Assembly: GCA_003555185.1 (NCBI GenBank)
Contig: PWFZ01000118.1
Location: forward strand, 1 to 6,208
Direction: 5' to 3'
DNA: 6,208 bases
Source of the DNA: Balneolaceae bacterium
GTDB lineage: Bacteria; Bacteroidota; Rhodothermia; Balneolales; Balneolaceae
The notes beneath the pieces were generated by a model. It was not told the origin of the DNA. It made no database searches and was given only the letters and a program-made list of their open reading frames with translations. Made by a program: the position numbers and the translations under genes. Positions 1 to 6,208 of this stretch are shown here, in pieces; the first letter of the stretch is position 1, and every line of letters starts with the position of its first letter.

Positions 1-584
<584 letters not shown>

Positions 585-622
585 TGGAATTGAAGTTTTC
601 TTTGCTCATGATATCTTGATGT

Positions 623-1471
623 ATGTGGGATTTTATAAAAAAAATATTTTCTGAACGGGAAGGTGATGTAACCGTTGTGGTTTTAGATGATCAAAACCCC
701 GATGGTTCAAGCTCGTTTAAGCTCGCTGCTCTGGATATTGTAAAGGTCGTGTTTCTGGTATTCCTTATTTCAGTAACAATAACAACCGTTATATTTTTTG
801 CTACTCCATTAGGATCGTTGTATCAACAACAGCAGGATCAATCATTACGGCAGGATGTAATTGCCGTAAGTGAGCGATTGATGACACTTCAGGATTCCTT
901 GAGTGCGAGAGACAATCAGTTAAGGGATATGCAGCAAATACTCAGAATGGTGCCAGATACAACGTTCGATGTAGAGACAGTATCAAGCACACAAAGGGCA
1001 AGGGGTAGTAGCGATTTTCAACAGGATGGAAGCACCATTTATGCTTTCGACATGCTTTCACAAAACGAAATTATTTTTTCAGGAAATTTGGAACGTTCCC
1101 CTGATTTTCCATCTGCTTTCCCAATTCGTGGTACCGTAAGTCAGGGATATTCTTCTGAAACAGGGCATTATGGAATCGATATTGCCGCACAACCCAATAC
1201 AGAATTCCAATCACTTGCCGATGGTGTTGTAATGCATACCGACTGGAGCATCAATTACGGGTACGTTATTTATTTGCAACACTCAGATGGAATTATTACT
1301 GTTTACAAGCACGCATCACGACTCTTGAAAAAACAAGGAGATTTTGTTTTGAAAGGAGATATTTTAGGTATGGTTGATGACACAGGCGTATTAAGCAGTG
1401 GCTCACACCTGCACTTGGAAATATGGAAAAATGGAGTGCCGCAAAATCCAATAATGTATCTAATTAATTAA
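623..1471 (+). CDS. Membrane-anchored M23 (LytM-type) metallopeptidase, predicted peptidoglycan endopeptidase
   Basis: A 282-residue protein in three parts. Residues 1-36 are a short, presumably cytoplasmic segment (begins MWDFIKKIFSEREGD). Residues about 38-61 form one hydrophobic membrane helix. Residues about 66-110 are Gln/Leu-rich and look like a coiled coil. The C-terminal M23 domain (about 165-282) follows. Zinc-ligand motifs are intact: HxxxD (H182, D186) and HxH in SGSHLHLEIW (H262, H264); H230 in VYKHAS matches the additional active-site histidine. In this family that predicts an active Zn-dependent enzyme that cuts peptide cross-links of peptidoglycan on the outer side of the inner membrane. 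The ATG at 623 is the first start after an in-frame TGA at 617-619; no Shine-Dalgarno site precedes it. The stop lies 7 bases before a bactofilin gene, a pairing known from other bacteria (Helicobacter Csd1/CcmA, Hyphomonas LmdC/BacA), which suggests a role in cell shape. The exact cleavage specificity cannot be read from the sequence. Confidence 0.93.
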   Translation: MWDFIKKIFSEREGDVTVVVLDDQNPDGSSSFKLAALDIVKVVFLVFLISVTITTVIFFATPLGSLYQQQQDQSLRQDVIAVSERLMTLQDSLSARDNQLRDMQQILRMVPDTTFDVETVSSTQRARGSSDFQQDGSTIYAFDMLSQNEIIFSGNLERSPDFPSAFPIRGTVSQGYSSETGHYGIDIAAQPNTEFQSLADGVVMHTDWSINYGYVIYLQHSDGIITVYKHASRLLKKQGDFVLKGDILGMVDDTGVLSSGSHLHLEIWKNGVPQNPIMYLIN

Positions 1472-1478
1472 CAAACTT

Positions 1479-1916
1479 ATGTTTAACAAAGAGGATAGTA
1501 AAAACGTGAACGGATCATCATCTCAATCCCCTGCTCTCAATATGATCAGTGAAGGAACAAAGCTTAAAGGAACAATAAATTCTCAAAATGATATTCGCAT
1601 AGCCGGAAAGGCTGAAGGCGAAGTGATATCAAAAGGTAAGCTTATAGTCACTTCATCAGGAGTTATTGAGGGGAATGTAAAAGCCGCTGATGCGGACGTT
1701 GCCGGAAAAGTTGAAGGTGAATTACATGTTACAAACAAACTGATTTTACGTCAATCAGCTATCATTGATGGAGATATTTTCACGAAGACACTGATTATCG
1801 AAGAAGGTGCTCAAATGAATGGATCTTGCAAAATGGGAGCCGATTCAAAAAATCTAGCCCAGTCTTCTGATTCAGATTATGCAAAAGCCACAAAATTAAA
1901 ATCAGATAAAAAATAA
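1479..1916 (+). CDS. Bactofilin (polymer-forming cytoskeletal protein)
   Basis: A 145-residue bactofilin. The central domain (about 23-119) is a run of short beta-helix repeats with regular glycines and hydrophobics: LKGTINSQNDIRIAGKAEGEV, then GKLIVTSSGVIEGNVKA, GKVEGELHVTNKLIL and IIDGDIFTKTLIIEEGAQMNG. Flanking it are a polar, low-complexity N-terminus (1-22) and a charged, probably disordered C-terminus rich in Ser, Asp and Lys (120-145), the usual bactofilin layout. Bactofilins polymerise without nucleotide into membrane-associated filaments that recruit cell-wall enzymes; the M23 peptidase 7 bases upstream is the obvious candidate partner (inference). The ATG at 1479 starts right before the domain linker and lacks a recognisable Shine-Dalgarno site, so translation may be coupled to the gene before it. 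The stop is 2 bases from the next start, so it sits tightly against the ATP synthase accessory genes. Confidence 0.95.
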   Translation: MFNKEDSKNVNGSSSQSPALNMISEGTKLKGTINSQNDIRIAGKAEGEVISKGKLIVTSSGVIEGNVKAADADVAGKVEGELHVTNKLILRQSAIIDGDIFTKTLIIEEGAQMNGSCKMGADSKNLAQSSDSDYAKATKLKSDKK

Positions 1917-1918
1917 AT

Positions 1919-2128
1919 TTGGTGGATGATGATAAGAGTTACCTTGAGTACCTCTCTCTTGGTTTTGAAATAGCAGTAGGATTATTTGCACCCATTTTGA
2001 TTGGCTTGTGGCTAGATCTCAAATGGGATTTAACACCCTGGTTAACTCTCTCAGGTGTGGCGGTTGGTATGCTTATCTTCGGAGGAACTCTTTTCCGGCT
2101 GATTAGAAATTTAAATAGAAAAAAATAA
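1919..2128 (+). CDS. atpZ: AtpZ-type ATP synthase accessory membrane protein
   Basis: A 69-residue protein with two hydrophobic helices (about 14-32 and 40-62) joined by the polar turn LDLKWDLTPW and ending in a basic tail (RLIRNLNRKK). The pattern LGFEIAVGLFAPILIGLWLD followed by PWLTLSGVAVGM matches the AtpZ/AtpI 'ATPase gene 1' family, which is encoded just ahead of atpB in many bacteria. Proposed roles are Mg2+/Ca2+ uptake near the synthase and help with c-ring assembly; which applies here cannot be told. The start is unusual: an in-frame TAA lies at 1907-1909 and there is no ATG before residue 51, so initiation must use TTG (1919) or the adjacent GTG (1922). GTG would give a 68-residue protein. 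No Shine-Dalgarno site is visible, and the bactofilin stop is only 2 bases away, which fits translational coupling. Confidence 0.85.
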   Translation: MVDDDKSYLEYLSLGFEIAVGLFAPILIGLWLDLKWDLTPWLTLSGVAVGMLIFGGTLFRLIRNLNRKK

Positions 2129-2133
2129 TTGGT

Positions 2134-2514
2134 TTGAAGTTAAGTGAAATTCCAAAAGGGATCGTAATTACCCTGGGGCTAGGTACTCTTTTATTCTTGT
2201 TGACCCTTGTCTTTCTTCCTGAACAAAAAACCGCAGGCTGGCTGGTAGGCTATGGACTTGGGTTAATCACCATTCTCCTTCATTTTATAGCTGCTAAGGC
2301 TTTTAGCGGCCTTTCTGACAATAACTTTTTCGGTATATATTTTCTGAGTATTGGTTTGCGATTTTTGCTGGTTCTCGCACTATTCATTTTGATAATAATT
2401 TTCGGAAAAATTGATCAAATAAGTTTTACTGTTAGTTTTATAATTTCTTATATTTTCCATTCTGTGATCGAAATTATTTTAATCAATAAAAAACTAACGA
2501 ACCGCACGGGTTAA
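2134..2514 (+). CDS. atpI: AtpI-like ATP synthase accessory membrane protein
   Basis: A 126-residue, very hydrophobic protein with four likely membrane helices (about 9-28, 34-56, 66-90 and 95-118). Its position between atpZ and atpB and the pattern AGWLVGYGLGLITILLHF, then GLRFLLVLALF with R76 inside helix 3, and SYIFHSVIEIILIN with H109 and E113 near the end of helix 4, resemble the AtpI/UncI-like family, which assists c-ring assembly. Sequence alone gives only a moderate match; position carries much of the weight. The start is TTG at 2134: an in-frame TAG at 2116-2118 and the lack of any ATG near the N-terminus leave no better choice. The start is 5 bases after the atpZ stop, with no Shine-Dalgarno site, so re-initiation by ribosomes finishing atpZ is likely. 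The stop is 11 bases before atpB. Confidence 0.7.
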   Translation: MKLSEIPKGIVITLGLGTLLFLLTLVFLPEQKTAGWLVGYGLGLITILLHFIAAKAFSGLSDNNFFGIYFLSIGLRFLLVLALFILIIIFGKIDQISFTVSFIISYIFHSVIEIILINKKLTNRTG

Positions 2515-2525
2515 AAAAGCGAATA

Positions 2526-3581
2526 ATGAGCCAAGCGTTGCGTCTAACAGCTATTACCATTCTTTTCTTATTGGTGCTCAATCCTGTTTCTCTGGCAGCA
2601 GACAATGCTCAGGAAGATGAACCGGTAATTGACGTTATCGGCAAGGTAGTCGATCATGACTATTTAGAGCTGGTAGGTGGTGCTAAATTATATTTGCCAA
2701 GGATATTCATGGTAAATGGTGAATGGTACTTATTTGCCAATACACAGTCAGCGGTAGATACCGGAGAATTTGAAAGGGCTGAAGAAGGCTTAGGGTTAAT
2801 CAGAAGTGATGGGGAAACTATTTCTCTTGATATGTCGATTACTTCCCACCTTATGTACGTTTGGTTTGGCCTGATCTTGACATTATTTATAACTCTTTGG
2901 GCGTCCCGGAAATATAAGAAGGGAGTTGGAGCCACTACAGAGCCAAAGGGGATCAGTCAGAATTTGTTTGAAGTGTTTTTTGTATTTATCAGGGATGATA
3001 TTGCCAAAGAGTATATCCCGGGGGATAAGCACAAAAAGTTCGTAACCTACCTTTTTTCTGTCTTTATGGCGATCTCATTCATGAATTTGTTTGGGTTGTT
3101 ACCATGGGGGGTTGCTACAACGGCTGACTTGACTGTGACTGCAACGCTTGCGGCAATAACATTTTTTATAACTCAGTGGAATGCGTCGAAGGATCACTGG
3201 GAACATGTCTTTATGTTTCCGGGTGTTCATCCGGCAATGAGGATTATTTTGACACCGGTTGAAATTCTTGGTTTGTTCACAAAGCCATTTGCTCTGGCTG
3301 TTCGTCTTTTTGCAAACATGCTGTCTGGAAAGATTATGATTGTATGTGTGTTAGGGCTGATCTTTATTTTTACAGATATTTTTGGTCCGGCGGTAGGGTT
3401 AAGCTCTAGTATATTCTGGGTAGGACTAACCGCTTTACTGTATATTTTAAAAGCTTTTATTGCGCTATTACAGGCGTACATTTTCACACTGTTGTCTGCG
3501 GTATTTATTGGGATGGCAGTAGAAGAACATCATCACGAACATGAAAGTAAAGTTGCAGCAGCAACCGATGTTCATGTTTAA
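2526..3581 (+). CDS. atpB: ATP synthase F0 subunit a, with N-terminal signal peptide and extra periplasmic domain
   Basis: Subunit a forms the two proton half-channels beside the c-ring. At 351 residues it is about 80 longer than the E. coli protein (271). Residues 1-24 look like a cleavable signal peptide (hydrophobic core AITILFLLVL, possible cut after SLA or SLAA); residues about 25-105 form a polar domain containing VVDHDYLELVGG and RIFMVNGEWYLFA, presumably periplasmic. The family part follows: a helix at 108-127, FVTYLFSVF...MNLFGLLPWG (172-195), and TPVEILGLFTKPFALAVRLFANM with the essential arginine R260 (E. coli R210). The last helix contains LLQAYIFTLLSAVFIGMAVEEH, with Q316 matching E. 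coli Q252, and ends in a His-rich tail (EEHHHEHE). Odd: the positions equivalent to E. coli E219 and H245 are both lysine (K269, K309). The ATG at 2526 is supported because it begins the signal peptide; no Shine-Dalgarno site is seen. It is the first structural gene of the operon. Confidence 0.96.
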   Translation: MSQALRLTAITILFLLVLNPVSLAADNAQEDEPVIDVIGKVVDHDYLELVGGAKLYLPRIFMVNGEWYLFANTQSAVDTGEFERAEEGLGLIRSDGETISLDMSITSHLMYVWFGLILTLFITLWASRKYKKGVGATTEPKGISQNLFEVFFVFIRDDIAKEYIPGDKHKKFVTYLFSVFMAISFMNLFGLLPWGVATTADLTVTATLAAITFFITQWNASKDHWEHVFMFPGVHPAMRIILTPVEILGLFTKPFALAVRLFANMLSGKIMIVCVLGLIFIFTDIFGPAVGLSSSIFWVGLTALLYILKAFIALLQAYIFTLLSAVFIGMAVEEHHHEHESKVAAATDVHV

Positions 3582-3590
3582 TTACAATCA

Positions 3591-3606
3591 ACAAATAAAC
3601 AAATAA
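3591..3606 (+). repeat. Perfect tandem repeat of ACAAATAA (2 x 8 bp) in the atpE leader
   Basis: Two adjacent, identical 8-bp units (3591-3598 and 3599-3606) fill the middle of the 35-base gap between atpB and atpE. The second unit runs into the AAGG ribosome-binding core at 3605-3608. The whole gap is about 60% A with only two G residues, so it should be unstructured as RNA. This suits a strong translation leader, but that role is inferred. Confidence 0.6.
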
Positions 3607-3608
3607 GG
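3605..3608 (+). promoter_or_regulatory. Ribosome-binding site of atpE
   Basis: AAGG lies 8 bases before the atpE ATG, within the stretch TAAGGTATAAAAT. This is the first Shine-Dalgarno-like site in the window; the five genes upstream with visible starts have none. The following GGTATAAAA string recurs at the same distance from the atpH start. Confidence 0.6.
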
Positions 3609-3613
3609 TATAA

Positions 3614-3838
<225 letters not shown>

Positions 3839-3844
3839 TTAACT

Positions 3845-3850
3845 AAAAGG
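3845..3850 (+). promoter_or_regulatory. Ribosome-binding site of atpF (decides between two ATGs)
   Basis: AAAAGG ends 1 base before the ATG at 3852 and 10 bases before the in-frame ATG at 3861. A 1-base spacing is too short for normal initiation, so this site argues for the second ATG, which would remove three residues (MSF). Confidence 0.5.
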
Positions 3851-3851
3851 A

Positions 3852-4364
3852 ATGTCTTTTATGGCAAGCGTGGTCGGAATACTCTCTTTCAATACAGGCT
3901 TTGCGATTTGGGTATTAATATCCATGGCTGTATTTCTCTTTTTTATGGGGAAATATGCCGTGCCTCATATTGTGAAGGCACTCGAAGATCGTGAAAAGCA
4001 GATTAAAGATTCATTAGAAGCTGCAGAGGTTGCTTTAGCAAAAGCTGAGCAGATTTCTAAAGACAATAAAAAAGCGATGAAGGAGGCTGAAGTTCAGGCT
4101 CAAAAAATCAGAAAAGAAGCTCTTGAAGATGCTGAGGCATTGCGATCCAAAAAGGTCGAGAATGCAAAAAAAGATGCAGGTAAAATCCTTGCCGATGCAA
4201 AACAAACCATCGAACAGGAGAAAAAGAAAGCTCTTACTGAATTAAGAGGGGAGGTTGCAGAACTTGCAATTAAATCCGCATCGCTTATAATAGATGCAGA
4301 GCTCGATCAAAAGAAAAACAAGAACCTTGTTGATAATTTTATCAAAGATCTTTCAAAGAACTAG
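3852..4364 (+). CDS. atpF: ATP synthase F0 subunit b (peripheral stalk)
   Basis: A 170-residue subunit b: one N-terminal membrane helix (about 15-33, FAIWVLISMAVFLFFMGKY) followed by a long, highly charged helix rich in Ala, Lys and Glu (about 35-168). A dimer of b forms the stator stalk that holds the alpha3beta3 head against rotation and binds delta at its far end. The segment LRGEVAELAIKSASLIID (131-148) matches the conserved C-terminal region of the family. There is no second b' gene in the window, so b is probably a homodimer. The outermost ATG (3852) is given as the start, but the purine-rich site at 3845-3850 is better spaced for the ATG at 3861, which would give 167 residues starting MASVVGIL. 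The start is 13 bases after the atpE stop. Its TAG stop overlaps the Shine-Dalgarno site of atpH. Confidence 0.95.
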   Translation: MSFMASVVGILSFNTGFAIWVLISMAVFLFFMGKYAVPHIVKALEDREKQIKDSLEAAEVALAKAEQISKDNKKAMKEAEVQAQKIRKEALEDAEALRSKKVENAKKDAGKILADAKQTIEQEKKKALTELRGEVAELAIKSASLIIDAELDQKKNKNLVDNFIKDLSKN

Positions 4365-4366
4365 GG
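4363..4366 (+). promoter_or_regulatory. Ribosome-binding site of atpH, overlapping the atpF stop codon
   Basis: AGGG lies 8 bases before the atpH ATG. Its first two bases are also the last two of the atpF TAG stop (4362-4364). This suggests that translation of the stalk genes b and delta is coupled. Confidence 0.55.
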
Positions 4367-4374
4367 TATAAAAA

Positions 4375-4920
4375 ATGATTTCGAAAGTAGCACGGCGATA
4401 TGCCAGTGCCTTCATACAAACGGCTTTACAACTCGATATGCTTGAACAAGCGAAGGAGGATATGCTTTTTATTGAAGCTACTACCTCCGGTTCAAGAGAA
4501 TTACAGCTGTTTCTTAAAAGCCCGATTGTCAAGACGGTTGATAAAAAAGAGGCGCTTAAGTCAATTTTCGAATCTCATATCAATAAGGAGTCGTTTTCAT
4601 TAATCAGTTTGCTCATTTCAAAAGGCAGAGAAGATTATCTGAATGAAATAAGCAGGGATTTCATAGACTTGTACAATAGCCATAAAGGAATTGTAGAGGT
4701 TGGAGTTACCACAGTGTCTGTTTTAGCTGAAGATCAAAAGACAAGTATTTTGAATAATCTTGAGCAAAAAACAGGTAAGTCTGTAAAACTTAACCTTTCC
4801 GTGGATGAACGGATTCGTGGTGGAGTTATCGTAAAGATAGGTGACACCGTGATTGATGGCAGTGTAAAACACAAAATTAGTCAGCTCAAAAATAAATTTG
4901 CAGTCACAGCTGCAGGATAA
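4375..4920 (+). CDS. atpH: ATP synthase F1 subunit delta
   Basis: A 181-residue delta subunit (the OSCP equivalent), the normal length for the family, which sits on top of the F1 head and links alpha subunits to the b stalk. The N-terminal helical domain (about 1-105) starts with the typical [16 protein letters not shown] and contains FLKSPIV (46-52). The C-terminal domain (about 107-178) holds the family signature region [20 protein letters not shown] (149-168) followed by SQLKNKF. The ATG at 4375 has AGGG 8 bases upstream and the N-terminus matches the family, so the start is secure. It lies 10 bases after the atpF stop and 16 bases before atpA, in the conserved F-H-A order. Nothing is missing or unusual in the protein. 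Confidence 0.96.
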   Translation: MISKVARRYASAFIQTALQLDMLEQAKEDMLFIEATTSGSRELQLFLKSPIVKTVDKKEALKSIFESHINKESFSLISLLISKGREDYLNEISRDFIDLYNSHKGIVEVGVTTVSVLAEDQKTSILNNLEQKTGKSVKLNLSVDERIRGGVIVKIGDTVIDGSVKHKISQLKNKFAVTAAG

Positions 4921-4926
4921 AAAAGT

Positions 4927-4930
4927 AGGA
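4927..4930 (+). promoter_or_regulatory. Ribosome-binding site of atpA
   Basis: AGGA (within AGTAGGA, 4924-4930) lies 6 bases before the atpA ATG at 4937, a normal spacing. It supports this start, as does the usual alpha-subunit N-terminus that follows. Confidence 0.6.
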
Positions 4931-4936
4931 AATAAC

Positions 4937-6208
4937 ATGAGTCAAGTAAGACCTGACGAAGTATCAGCAATTTTACGTAAACAACTTTCCGGTTTTGACG
5001 GAGAAGCAGAAGTTTATGATATGGGAACCGTTCTCGAAGTAGGAGATGGTATCGCTCGTGTTCATGGACTATCCAAAGTACAGGCCGGTGAACTAGTAGA
5101 ATTACCCGATTCGATAGATGCAGAAGGTAACCCGGTCAGGGGAATGGTATTGAACCTTGAAGAGGACAATGTTGGTATTGTACTTTTTGGTTCCACAAAC
5201 GATGTTGAAGAAGGGCATACTGTTAAACGTACCGAAAACATTGCTTCTCTGAATGTTGGTAACGGAGTTTTAGGGCGCGTTATTGACCCACTTGGCCGTC
5301 CGCTGGATGGTAAGGGCGCTATAACAGGCGAAACTATTAATGTGCCTCTTGAAAGAAAAGCACCGGGTGTAATTTATCGTCAACCTGTAGACGAACCTTT
5401 ACAAACCGGATTGAAAGCGATTGATTCTCTAATTCCAATTGGTCGTGGACAGCGAGAGCTGATTATTGGTGACCGCCAAACAGGAAAAACGGCTGTTGCG
5501 ATTGATGCCATTATCAATCAAAAATATACACAGGATAGTGATAAGCCGGTTAAGTGTATTTATGTTGCTGTGGGACAAAAAGGTTCTACGGTTGCTAATA
5601 TTGTAAAAACTCTTGAAGAAAATGGTGCGATGGAATACACAACTGTTGTATCTGCACCGGCAAGTGCTACTGCACCGATGAGATATATTGCGCCTTTTGC
5701 GGGTGCTGCTATTGGCGAATATTTCCGCGATACAGGCCAGCATGCACTTGTAATTTATGATGATCTTTCAAAACAGGCTGTTGCATATCGTGAATTGTCA
5801 CTATTGTTGAAAAGGCCTCCGGGACGAGAAGCATACCCTGGTGATGTATTTTACCTCCACAGCCGCCTGCTAGAGCGAGCTGCGAAAATTATTGATAATG
5901 ATGAAGTAGCATCATTGATGAACAATATTCCAGCGGAATTAAAACCACTTGTAAAAGGTGGAGGGTCTTTAACAGCACTCCCGATTATCGAAACTCAAGC
6001 AGGTGATGTTTCCGCCTATATACCTACAAACGTTATTTCAATTACTGATGGCCAGATATTCCTTGATACGGATCTCTTCAACTCAGGAATTCGTCCGGCG
6101 ATTGACGTTGGTATTTCTGTTTCGCGTGTAGGTGGTTCTGCACAGGTTAAATCCATGAAGAAGTTATCGGGTACTCTTAAACTTGATTTGGCTCAGTACA
6201 GAGAACTG
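4937..6208 (+). CDS. atpA: ATP synthase F1 subunit alpha (3' end outside window)
   Basis: The frame is open from ATG 4937 to the last base: 424 codons of an expected 500-530. Alpha alternates with beta in the F1 head; its nucleotide sites are non-catalytic, but it supplies the arginine finger to the catalytic sites. In order: an N-terminal helix and beta-barrel domain (residues about 1-100, starting [17 protein letters not shown]); the nucleotide-binding domain with Walker A GDRQTGKT (178-185, K184); [14 protein letters not shown] (210-223); Walker B LVIYDD (271-276); and [25 protein letters not shown] (292-316). Then come [17 protein letters not shown] (344-360), [22 protein letters not shown], and the signature [10 protein letters not shown] (387-396) with arginine finger R397. 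The stretch [16 protein letters not shown] (328-343) is as I recall from Bacteroidota alphas and differs from E. coli. The Gln in Walker A (Q181) is the usual alpha-subunit residue. atpG probably follows outside the window; atpD and atpC are often elsewhere in this group (family knowledge, not seen here). Confidence 0.98.
   Translation, partial: MSQVRPDEVSAILRKQLSGFDGEAEVYDMGTVLEVGDGIARVHGLSKVQAGELVELPDSIDAEGNPVRGMVLNLEEDNVGIVLFGSTNDVEEGHTVKRTENIASLNVGNGVLGRVIDPLGRPLDGKGAITGETINVPLERKAPGVIYRQPVDEPLQTGLKAIDSLIPIGRGQRELIIGDRQTGKTAVAIDAIINQKYTQDSDKPVKCIYVAVGQKGSTVANIVKTLEENGAMEYTTVVSAPASATAPMRYIAPFAGAAIGEYFRDTGQHALVIYDDLSKQAVAYRELSLLLKRPPGREAYPGDVFYLHSRLLERAAKIIDNDEVASLMNNIPAELKPLVKGGGSLTALPIIETQAGDVSAYIPTNVISITDGQIFLDTDLFNSGIRPAIDVGISVSRVGGSAQVKSMKKLSGTLKLDLAQYREL

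Noticed and set aside
5429..5743. 104-codon open frame on the - strand inside atpA
   Set aside because: It lies opposite a strongly conserved coding region and its Cys/Arg/Ser-rich translation resembles no protein family I know; it is a shadow of atpA.

Overview
The window is a single run of genes, all on the + strand, from a bacterium of moderately low GC content that looks like the Bacteroidota/Balneolota side of the tree (Balneolales or a close relative is my best guess, by inference). The evidence is: an F1 alpha subunit whose C-terminal half closely matches the Bacteroidota form as I remember it (the short [15 protein letters not shown] stretch before the [11 protein letters not shown] block); an AtpB that carries a signal peptide and a roughly 80-residue extra N-terminal domain; and an atp cluster preceded by a bactofilin and an M23 peptidase. 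There is no RNA gene, mobile element, CRISPR array or obvious terminator. No stretch over 40 bases is free of coding sequence.

Layout. Positions 1-584 hold the 3' part of guaB (IMP dehydrogenase, catalytic loop to C-terminus). After a 38-base gap come a membrane-anchored M23 (LytM-type) peptidase (623-1471) and, 7 bases on, a bactofilin (1479-1916), which together look like a cell-wall/shape module. Two bases later the ATP synthase operon begins with two small membrane proteins, AtpZ (1919-2128) and an AtpI-like protein (2134-2514). The structural subunits follow: a (atpB, 2526-3581), c (atpE, 3617-3838), b (atpF, 3852-4364), delta (atpH, 4375-4920) and alpha (atpA, 4937 to the window edge, about 424 residues, cut by the window and still open).

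How they work together. AtpB, AtpE and AtpF form the F0 proton channel and stator foot. AtpH joins the b stalk to the F1 head, and AtpA forms the non-catalytic nucleotide sites of the head. AtpZ and AtpI are accessory membrane proteins associated with c-ring assembly and/or cation handling. The bactofilin probably forms a membrane-associated polymer that positions the M23 peptidase. The tight spacing (2-13 bases at most junctions) suggests that the morphogenesis pair and at least the start of the atp operon share a transcript.

Most worth a second look: (1) AtpB has lysine at both positions equivalent to E. coli aE219 and aH245 in the proton path; (2) Shine-Dalgarno-like sites precede atpE, atpF, atpH and atpA but none of the five genes upstream, two of which have no ATG available; (3) the atpE leader is A-rich with a perfect 8-bp tandem repeat and shares a 9-mer, at the same distance from the start codon, with atpH; (4) the M23-bactofilin pair abuts the ATP synthase operon. 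I see no wholly new system here; this is mostly a conserved housekeeping region with some unusual details.
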